Origin: Echria macrotheca
Lineage: Eukaryota > Ascomycota > Sordariomycetes > Sordariales > Schizotheciaceae
Direction of reading: 5' to 3'
Assembly (NCBI GenBank): GCA_030411725.1
Contig: MU839827.1
Span: 3,975,027-4,039,026, forward strand
Length of the DNA stretch: 64,000 bases
In this document: positions 55,601 through 64,000 of the stretch, one piece after another
Numbering within the stretch: position 1 is the stretch's first letter
Layout: every line of letters starts with the position of its first letter
Position numbers and translations under genes: made by a program
The notes under the pieces: generated by a model
Database searches by the model: none
What the model saw: only the letters and a program-made list of their open reading frames with translations
What the model was told of the DNA's origin: nothing

Positions 55601-56376
55601 ATCTCCACTGCTTCCCTGGTAAGCACTCTGCAATGGAGCCCTTCTCATCTGCTAACAAGGCGGTAGCTCTGTTGAGATTGGACAATCGGCAGTTCAAGTT
55701 CGTGATTGACTCCTGCATGTGGGCAAGCAAGCACGACAACCGCGATGTCGAAACTGCCGGTCTTAACATGTGCCTGGAGTTGATCAATAACATTGCGGAG
55801 AAGACGGATGCCCAAACATCCAACGCATTCTTCAACCAGTTCTTCACAACCATCCTGCAAGATGTCTTCTTCGTTTTGACGGACCAGGACCACAAGGCTG
55901 GCTTCAAGACCCAGTCTATGCTGCTGATGCGCATGTTCTACTTTGTGTCGCCGGCTGATGGCACGACACCCAAGATCCAAGGTCCGATCTATCAGCCCGA
56001 ACAGGCTCCTACAGGAACAGGCAACCGAGAGTTCTTGGCCGAGTTTGTCAGCACGCTGCTGCGTGGCGCCTTTTCCAACCTCACACCGTAAGTATTTACG
56101 TCGTTGAATTGACAAGTTTGCTGACTATCTAGTGCCCAAATCACATCCTTCGTCGAGGGCATGTTCACACTCAACACGCAGTATGACAAGTTCCGCCTCA
56201 CCCTTCGAGACTTCCTCGTCTCCTTGAGGGAGTTTGCCGGTGATAACGCCGAACTGTACCAGGTTGAGAAGGAACAACAAGAGACTGCCGCCAAGGCTGC
56301 CGACATCGAACGCCGATCCAAGGTTAGCGGTCTGCTCAAGCCGTCGGAGTTGGAACAGGAAGACGACGAGCTATGA
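52619..56376 (+). CDS. CRM1: Exportin CRM1/Xpo1, nuclear export receptor
   Basis: Eleven exons: 52619-52684, 52746-52775, 52826-52898, 52963-53034, 53085-53806, 53866-54628, 54675-55145, 55193-55422, 55471-55618, 55667-56087, 56133-56376; 1079 residues, normal for CRM1. The importin-beta N-terminal region (FKEDPDAWLMVDDIL, FLGLQVLDNVI, VLPREQCQGIRNFVVQ) leads into HEAT repeats. The NES-binding groove region contains LGLTEMKRGKDNKAVVASN, with Thr525 where leptomycin-sensitive CRM1 has cysteine. The C-terminal domain is complete to an acidic end (LEQEDDEL). CRM1 carries leucine-rich NES cargoes out of the nucleus with Ran-GTP. The second and fourth introns start with GCAAGC instead of GT. The second exon is only 30 nt. 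All junctions restore conserved sequence. Identification is certain. Confidence 0.97.
52776..52825 (+). other. GC-AG intron in CRM1 (second intron)
   Basis: The boundary is CAG|GCAAGC and the acceptor CTCAG, with GACTAAC as branch site; 50 nt. It joins AALNQ to FKEDPDAW. A GT at 52787 would add four unsupported residues and is a poor donor. Confidence 0.85.
53035..53084 (+). other. GC-AG intron in CRM1 (fourth intron)
   Basis: The boundary is AAG|GCAAGC and the acceptor GGTAG, with GCTGAC as branch site; 50 nt. It joins PREQCQ to GIRNFVVQ. The only nearby GT donor (GTGAGC) would delete the conserved EQCQG. Confidence 0.88.
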
Positions 56377-57502
56377 CTACGTGAAGAGCTCAGGACGGAG
56401 TTTGCCCCATCACATGGCACAGGGCGATCAACAGATACAGAGTCTCAACCAGCAGATGGCAGTTATGATGGTTGGGAGTTTTACGGCTTATGAGACAGGG
56501 ATTGATTCTATGTGACCGGCTACGACTCGTGGCGGTATCATAGAAACTGAATCTCTCAACGGTTTCTTTGTCGTGACACGACCTTCAGTCTTTTATGTAG
56601 TGATACCATAGAAAAGTGGTGTGGGTCGAGGGTTTTGGTCAGATCAAGCTAGAGAACGGAGGAGCCCGGCTTGAGCGAGGTCTGTTCAAGCTGGTGTCGA
56701 GCCGAGCTTGAGGCTGGCGGCCAAGGATGCACAATGGGGAGGCTGATGTTGATGCTTGGCAGTGAAGGGAGGAAGACGGCAAGCCACGGGATTGCGGTAG
56801 ATATCGCAGTTGTAGGAGTTAGGAAGGAGGTGACTGTCATTTTGTCACGGATGCCGTAGAGCAGTACAAAGTGCTTATTAGAAGCGGCTCTCCGAGTCTA
56901 TCAAAAGTGATTAGTATCAATGGTTCCCGGTCCTTGTGATGCCTGTTCGACTCAGCCGTGCGAGTTTCCATGGGGAACTATAAGGTAGATGTGTCAATCC
57001 GGCTTTCTCGAAGGGAATGAAAATACAGTTTTGAGTGGTTCTGAGTGGCGTCGAGGTCGGCGCTGTTTGGCAGTGACGTGGTCATTTCTCCTAGACTAGT
57101 CTAGGTGAGTGGTTCTAAGGTACTTTGTGAGGTAATGTGCCTGCGATGACTGTGCCGTCTGATATCTTGCGTTCGGTCGGTGTCTTTTTGGGACCGCTGG
57201 CGGACCTGGAATGGGCTTGATAACTCGGTATGATGGCTGGATAGTTGGACGGCCGGATGGATGATGGTCGGAGTCAGATGGTGTTGGAGATGTTGAGGGA
57301 TTGGGTTTATATTCCATCTTTCCATCTGTTGCTGGTTTGTTCGATGTCGAGGAGTTGAGGGCTTGCTAGAGGAGGTGTTGCTTGGGGGAAGGGGGGAGGG
57401 CAGAGGTAACTGCATGTCAGGTTGTAGACGATTAATCGGTGAGGCAAATGGCTGTGGTGTCTCTCTCTTTTTGGGTGGGAATTCTTCGCGGTAGCTAGAT
57501 CC

Positions 57503-57518
57503 GGGGGGGGGGGGGGGG
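57503..57518 (+). repeat. Run of 16 G
   Basis: Sixteen consecutive G, the longest homopolymer of G or C seen in the window. Homopolymer length may carry sequencing error. Confidence 0.85.
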
Positions 57519-60051
57519 TGGCTTTGTTTGATATTTAACCTCACTCTGGCAGACTGAGCTCAAATGTATGGATGGAAGGAAGGTTGGTAGAGTTGGTAGG
57601 TAGTTATCATTTTGAGCTGGTATCCCGACTGGGGTTCAGTCTACACCAGGTACCTTGTTGTCTTGTTCTGGGGTGAAATGACTACCTAGATTGTTGAGGT
57701 ATTGTATGTACCTATGTACTGTGCGGCGAACGGGATTGGTATCCCGGGTTGGTGACTTTGGTAGGTAGCGAATTATGGGTTTATGGTGTGGCATTGGGTT
57801 GTTGGATAGACGGCCGATGGATGGCTCTGTTTTCTGTTTTCTGTCCTTAAATCCGGTCCCGAGGCCGTATTAGTGAATCTCTATCATACCTAGGTAGTTA
57901 CAGATACCCTCTCTACGCCACGGTGTTTTCTTTTCCCATGTCCAAATCTATCTCGCTCAGGCATTCCAATGTGTAGGTAGGTTGGGTTTGGGTTTTGGCT
58001 TTCGTCTCAAGGCATTTTCCTTCGTATCAGTTTCCGTCTCTTGTACATGTTGACTTGAATGTGGCTTTAGCTTTGTCTGGGGGTTTCCCCCTTTTTTCTG
58101 TGCCGGGACCAACAGCTCTGTGTGGTGTGTTTAATGGTGAGAAGCTACCGCTTGGGACACACAAGTTACCCGCCCCTGAGATATCGGAAGACCCGGTGTA
58201 AGTTTGGCTATGTATGGGGAGCTCTGTGGATAGGTAGTCAACCAATCCACGTGTCACTGTGGTTGTTTGGTTTGGATTTGGACTTGGTGCTGTCTCTATA
58301 CACTCCACACATCTCTTTTAGCCACGGCACCGTTACTCTCACTTGGGTTGGTTTTGAACCCGACCAAACAATGGCAGGATGTCGATTCATGTACTGCCGA
58401 TTCACGCACAAGCCCATTTCCACGTCTACATCGGCAGCAAGCGGTTCTATGCGTCCACAGCCATGTTTCTCCGCAACCGGGCTTCCCAAGACACGCCTCG
58501 GTGACAGCCGGCTCGTCCGACCAGAGACGGATCGGATAGCTACAGAAACACGGACGGAGCATGTCGTGACCCGTCCGATCCTGCCGGTTTCCCGTCTCTT
58601 CTGTCCGACTGTCTCGGATACTGTGTTTTGCTGTTGTCGGATACTGTATTCATCAAATCCCTCACGGATGGGGATTTGGTCCGTCTGTGTGTGCAGAGGA
58701 TGGAGAAGGTGGAAGACAGGGAGCTTTGGTGGATGGTGAGAAAGGGGCCCGGGATGGTAAACAAACATATGCCCCTTTCCAATGCGTAGCATTCGAGCCC
58801 CGAGTCTGTTCCTGCATTTATCCAGCGGTCCATTCTCGCCTTTTTTTAAAATTATAATCACATGAAACATGAATCCGTAGTATTTACGAGTGTGCACGGG
58901 TATTGTGAAAAGAACTTATCCGACACATATCATACCAAGCATATACCCCTCGATCATTAACACTTGAAAAAAATATCACATGCCCACACCTGAAAAAAAA
59001 AACACGAAGGGAGGGTGCCGACAGGGCGGGTTGTTTCAAAGGAGAGGAGGCCAGCTGATGATTTCCCGTCCCTCCTGAATATCCAATGACACGGCACGGC
59101 GTGCCTGTTACAGCCCCAGACTAGGCGCGGGCGTGGAAGGGAAGATGTCTCCGATGACGGGATGATGGGTCTGGTAATAAGACTTGTCCAGCGAATGAGG
59201 AGGGTTGGATCGTTCATGACGGCGCGAAGCGTGGAGACGTGATGATCTCTTCTGACGGGAGGAGAGGGAGCCGATTCAGCTCCACCCCCAACTGCAATGA
59301 GTTGCGGAGACGAAGCTGTAGATGTCGTTCGAGCCTATCAACCAAGACATACATGCTGCGTTCTGCTGTCTCACTACAAGCCCTGATCTTTTCCAAGTTT
59401 TTTTCCCCCAGAGTTCAAGTGAATAATCCCAAGACATAAGCAACTAATCTTTGTCCATGTTTTACGAACTACGAGGGCAATACTTCATGGCACGAGAATC
59501 CAAACACACACCACCATGGAGTCTCTCGCAACCAACGCCCAACACATCTGCAGCGCGGCACGAGGACAAGCACGAGGAAAGCAGGCCGAGGAAGAAGCAG
59601 GAGCTGAACTTTCCGATTTCCCCCCTCCTTCTTCTCTCCCCATTCGGGAAAGCCGGACTTAACCCGCATATCTCGATCATCTGGCCTCCACACCTGGTTG
59701 GTCCGGTGGCAATGCGCGCTGAGAGAGATGTTTGCCTTTTCGCCGCCTTGGAAGGCTTTGTCTGGTGGCGATCACCTCGCACACACAAGTTCACCAGCGT
59801 CTATCAAGAGCTTTTTTTCGGATGTGTGTTATTCCCGGATGACTCTCCCGAAGCTATCTTGTCCCCCTTTTCCCTCCACTCTTCCTCCTCCACCTGAGCT
59901 GATCTTTACGTGAGAGGGGTCTGGGTACATAGAAAGATGCCTCCCGATACAGCACCTGGGGGTTCAGGTGGCCTCGTAATCTCACCACTCCAAGCAAGTT
60001 GAATCTGATGTCTGAACATCTCACGAACCCCTCAAAGATCCCAGGGGAGGT

Positions 60052-60066
60052 GGGTAGGTAGGTAGG
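60052..60066. repeat. GGTA tandem repeat
   Basis: Three to four GGTA units; complement of the CCTA repeat seen at 32513-32528. Confidence 0.8.
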
Positions 60067-60703
60067 CAGCCTCGGCAGCGCAAAAGTGATAAGAAGATGG
60101 TCCCCTTCAAATAATAGACCCGAAAAAAGCAATCCGAAGCCGAGAGGGAACCAACCCATTTTGCCTTCTCCAACACCAACTCTCACCTGCATATAACCCC
60201 CAAAATTGGGGTTCACGAGTTGGTGTGAGAGAGATGCCGCAACAAGGTGTGGTGAGATTTACAAAGACCCGATCCTTGGGCTATGAATGGTCAGTTCTCA
60301 TTGCTACTCCAGTGCGGAGGAGGAGGAGGAGGTGGTGGTGGTGGTCACACACACACCTTCCACGATCCCACCATCGGATTGGCCAGCTGATACACCTTCT
60401 CCGTACATAACGCAAGTCAGAAAAACATGAATCCCCGTCAGTTGTTACCTACCCCGTAAAAAGTGGTCAGCATCGAAAAAAAAGAAGGGAACAAATGCTG
60501 TAAGGTACAGGTAATACCCTGCATTTCAAAGAGAGAGTCCCATTCGCTCACTCTCTTTCTCCCCCGGAAAGATACGGACTCAAATCCAGCTCTCTCTCTC
60601 TCAGCTCTCGCTGCTGCAGTGGGATTACTCAGTGTCCAAGAGGAGAGATATCATCATCATCATGCTCTTTCAGGAAATACAGATACGGGCAACATTCCCG
60701 ATT

Positions 60704-60721
60704 GAGAGAGAGAGAGAGAGA
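60704..60721. repeat. (GA)9 microsatellite
   Basis: Nine uninterrupted GA units. Confidence 0.9.
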
Positions 60722-61556
60722 TACGATACCAAGAAATCTCAGATCATCCGTTCATCCATCGATTCGCAGCGGCCAGTCCCGCTAATGAAGTGATGATGAC
60801 CGTCAAGTCACCTACCTACGGTACTGGTAGTTCAAAACTTCTACCCCCCGCGACACACCGAGACACCGAAGCTGGATTATTCATAACCCATCCCACAACC
60901 AGTTTCCCCGTGACATTTACTCCGTACGCAAACCAACTCATCCAGTCTAACCTCCCCCAAATCTTGGTTTCGTGCCTGGCATCCTGGACATGGAAACCTG
61001 GCCCTTACTTTCCTGCAAGATTTGATCACTTGGATTCTTACCAAGAGCACACTCTAGTGTACTCTACAAAACCTAGCTCCGGCCCAAAACGCCCGGGCGA
61101 GTGATGGGATTTGTGTGTGTGCGTGTGTGTGTGTGGTGCGGGATGTAATCTGAGACATTCACAAAATTCCATCACGACCAAGACCAAGAACCACGACCAC
61201 GAACCACGGGGTTTGACCAAGGCAACAAAAAAAAAGACAATAGCGTCGTCGTCTTCCTTCTTTTTTCTCCTTCCCCACCCCCGTGCATGTCCGGTGTGAT
61301 TTGTGTTCGTGTAGAAACAAGAAGCAAAACAGGCCATGATCATGAAAAACGAACGCCTCTCAGTGCTAAAAATCTTGTTGCCTGCCTGCCGCGAACGCCC
61401 TAAAAAAGACGAAACTGAGACATGTACGTCACCAACAAAAAGTAGTTTCTCCGTTCCGAGCAATGGTTCCCCCGAGTTGTCACCCCGAATCACCTGCATA
61501 ACATTTTGCCCCGTCAGATCGGTCCGCCCAGTTAGGTAGGCGTGCGCGCCAGGCTG

Positions 61557-61572
61557 CGGCCGGCCGGCCGGC
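61557..61572. repeat. CGGC tandem palindrome
   Basis: Four CGGC units make a 16-base self-complementary stretch. Confidence 0.85.
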
Positions 61573-61767
61573 AACCTCTCAGCCCTCTCAACAGGGCAGC
61601 CCTTCCCTCCTCCGTCCACCCTCCCTCCTCCACAACGCCGGAGCCTTACCAGCTTACCAGCCCAGTGCCAGCCCTAAGAACAAATCCGGAGTCAATGCCC
61701 GAGACAGAACAGGGACAAAAAAACTCAATCGCACACTGAATCAGCCAGCCAGCCTCAATTTTTCTTG

Positions 61768-61812
61768 TTCCTGATAGGTTCCTGATGGGCTCCTGATGGG
61801 GCTCTTGATGGG
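61768..61812. repeat. Degenerate CTCCTGATGGG repeat, about four copies
   Basis: Four imperfect 11-13-nt units with the core CTGATGGG or TTGATGGG follow each other. Confidence 0.75.
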
Positions 61813-62071
61813 CTAGACCTTGACGACATCATGCCATGGCTTTTTCTTCTCTTGTATTCACCAGTGCCGAAGAGAGAGATCTCCACGATGTGTAAATCTG
61901 TTCAATACAAGAAACATTCCAAATTCCACATTTCCAATCCAGGGCGGGAAAAAAAACGCAAAGTTCCAGAAGGCTGAGGTCTAGACTACCGGTACCTGCA
62001 AGCCTCCGAGCCAAGCCGGCGAACACGCCCACAAAAAGGCACCGACACGCCGGTCACACTTTGTGACGGGA

Positions 62072-62084
62072 TTTTTTTTTTTTT
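62072..62084. repeat. Run of 13 T
   Basis: Thirteen consecutive T directly visible. Confidence 0.85.
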
Positions 62085-62294
62085 GCTGGAGAGAACCAGC
62101 CGCTCGGCTGGGCCGTTCTTCTTCCCTTGCGGGTGTGTCTCTCTCGTCGGCTCGCACCTCTCCGTCCAGAGTACACTCAGCCCGTCTGATTCCCGTGATT
62201 ACCAAGCCTTGCCGTGAAGTGACAAGCGCCGGGGATGGACGATGCCGTGTCTACCGTACGTACACTAGCTGAACGGCTGACAAAATGAATATCT

Positions 62295-62314
62295 GATGAG
62301 ATGAGATGAGATGA
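62295..62314. repeat. GATGA tandem repeat, four copies
   Basis: Four units of GATGA in direct order. Confidence 0.85.
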
Positions 62315-64000
62315 AAAGAAGGAAAAAGAAAAGGACGACGATAAAACTGTTCGTCCGCGAACATTATACCCGTGACATACCCGTCCTCGAATTCCTCATT
62401 CTTTCCAATCCCAATTTACCGCGTGTAAACCACGTTTGTTTCAACCACCTTCTCTTTCCGCATAGGCGACATATCACCTCTTGTTCCTTCTTCTCTTTTG
62501 CTTTTTCTTCTTCTTCTTCTTTTTCGACTAATCACCCCCCACCACCATCTCATCGGTCGAACTACCCGTGCGTGACCTGAAAAGAAATAACGGTGTTGTA
62601 ACCCGGGGAAAAAAGAAAGGAATGTGATGTGTGTGTGCGGGTGTGTGATACGCCTTGCCAGACTACTCTAACTAGAGTAGCGCCGCTGGGCGCCTCGTCC
62701 GCCATCCACCACCCCATCGCCCGCCGTCGATCCATCCGAACTTTCCGAATCCTTCTGGAGAGGGAGGACGTTAAACCCCTTTTTGTCGCCAAAGACAAGG
62801 GGGGTGTGGGTGAGAGGTGATTCCATATGTATGGATCTTTTTCTTTGTGTGTGTGCGTGTGTGAATGAAGAAAGCAGATTCTCACCTCGAAGGGCGGCAG
62901 GGTAGGTGATTGAGAAGAGAGGGTGAGAAAAAAAAGGGAACGACGGCATATCAAAACAACAATAAGACCCCTTCCCCCTGATGACAGGCAGGATGACTAG
63001 AGTGGACTCGGGAAAAAAAATCACCAACCACCACCAAAAACAGCAAAAATTGCCATCCCGGCTTTGCCTTCCAAGGCTGTCGTCTGTCAGGGCCGCTGAC
63101 GTTCCGCTGCCGCTGCTGACGACACCCAAAAGATCCCAAACCATCTCCAGGCAACCCCGCTACAATCTTGGCTTCATCGGATTCGCTTCAGTTCGGGGAT
63201 AATAAAGGCAGGGAAGGGAAGGGAAGTCGGAGGAGGAAGGAATAATAAAAAAACGCACGGGGCTCCCCCGTAAGTGTACTTTGCATATTCAACCTCGGAA
63301 CGTTGGTGGCAAGTGCCAAACCAAAAATTTGATAGCTCACCTTTTTTTTTCCCTTCCTCACCGTACGGTGGTGGCTTGGTGGTGTTGGTTGGAAGGAAGC
63401 TGAGAGCATGCGGCATGGGGTAAAACGTGGGATTCGTACCCTTCTTTCTCACACACTTCTCAGCCCTTCCTCGGTTGGGTGCTGATGTCAGCACACACAG
63501 AAACACACACACACCTGGAACCGCATTCGGGACTTGAGAGATAGGGAACAGCACCACACCCCTTCCGAAAAAGAACAAGAGGAGACAGATCAAGAGAAGG
63601 AAAGCTCGAGGGAGGAGCCCAGCCGGGCAAGTCCGAGGCAGGCACACACACACCTACTCTACACACCACACCTTCACACCACCCACCTTCTCCATCCACC
63701 ACACACGGGATGCGCAAAACCACGCCTTCGCTTCCAGTCCCCTCTTTTTGTTTTTGGCCCTTTTTTAACTTGACAAATCGTCTGTGAGAAAGGACCAGAA
63801 ACAAGTGTGGGAGTGTGTGTGTGTGTCGTGCGTGATCAACCTTGCATGAGTAGGTACCGAACCGGGGAGGGGGGTATGAATCTCGCGACCTGGTTGGCTG
63901 GTGGCTTCGTCGAACGAGGACCAGCCCCGTTGAGGAAATCCGGGGTTTGCTCCGTCTCTCTTTCATGCTGCTGTTGCGACTGGAACAGATCAAGATGAAG

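Larger units (their letters stand above)
56377..64000. other. 7.6-kb region without a supportable gene
   Basis: I read both strands and found no frame with recognisable protein character or a good exon pattern. The sequence has many simple repeats, poly-T/A/G runs and pyrimidine tracts. It may be the upstream region of a gene beyond the right edge, or contain non-coding transcripts. Confidence 0.45.

Noticed and set aside
58122..58897. Long frames on both strands (over 200 codons)
   Set aside because: Both lack a good ATG start, overlap each other, and translate into repeat-rich sequence without family features.
1..64000. Transposons, CRISPR-like arrays, rRNA genes or RIP-mutated repeats
   Set aside because: No transposase or reverse-transcriptase frames, no regularly spaced repeats, no rRNA sequence and no AT-rich decayed blocks were seen.

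Overview
The window is nuclear DNA of a filamentous ascomycete, most likely a Sordariomycete (Sordariales-like). The evidence is the gene set and gene structure. Introns are mostly 44-75 nt, with GTRHGT donors, CTAAC-type branch sites and YAG acceptors. Proteins include a Pho81/NUC-2 orthologue, an AN-type CRM1 with threonine at the leptomycin-contact position, a DUF2293 protein, DASH Dad2 and a CE1 feruloyl esterase. All coordinates below come from reading splice sites by eye. No alignment or transcript data were available.

Left part (1-21 kb): a tetraspan membrane protein (886-1647 +); a small predicted membrane protein with an unusually long C-rich intron (1948-2980 +); the phosphate-sensing CDK inhibitor Pho81/NUC-2 (4178-7546 -), whose start codon is split by an intron; a Cue5-like ubiquitin-binding autophagy adaptor (8971-10435 -); two tRNA-Asn(GTT) genes in inverted orientation, one with a hairpin-bearing intron; a secreted feruloyl esterase (12390-13319 -); ESCRT-III Vps20 (14703-15524 +); a DUF2293 protein (15933-18432 -); and a DHX35-type DEAH helicase (19221-21273 +).

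Middle (21-41 kb): a single-pass membrane protein with a long Pro/Ser-rich tail (23696-26166 +); a 4.2-kb gene-poor leader followed by a Mid2-like Ser/Thr-rich sensor (30390-31535 +); a membrane-anchored type-B carboxylesterase (33499-35637 -) 210 bp downstream of a bilirubin-oxidase-like multicopper oxidase (35848-37862 -); a secreted protein of unknown function (38897-40801 +); and tRNA-Gly(GCC).

Right part (41-64 kb): three chromosome-segregation genes in a row, a TPX2-like coiled-coil protein (-), DASH subunit Dad2 (-) and shugoshin (+). Dad2 and shugoshin share a 475-bp divergent promoter with a G1/S-type motif. Then come retromer Vps29 (-), alanine:glyoxylate aminotransferase (+) and the exportin CRM1 (+), an 11-exon gene with two GC-AG introns. 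The last 7.6 kb (56377-64000) holds no gene I can support and is rich in simple repeats.

Most genes are conserved housekeeping functions: nuclear export, vesicle sorting, phosphate regulation, mitosis and splicing. I found no mobile element, CRISPR-like array or clear defence system. The most interesting signals are in gene structure: the split start codon with a second copy of the same ATG/donor motif upstream, the two GC-AG introns, and the intron-plus/intron-minus inverted tRNA pair.
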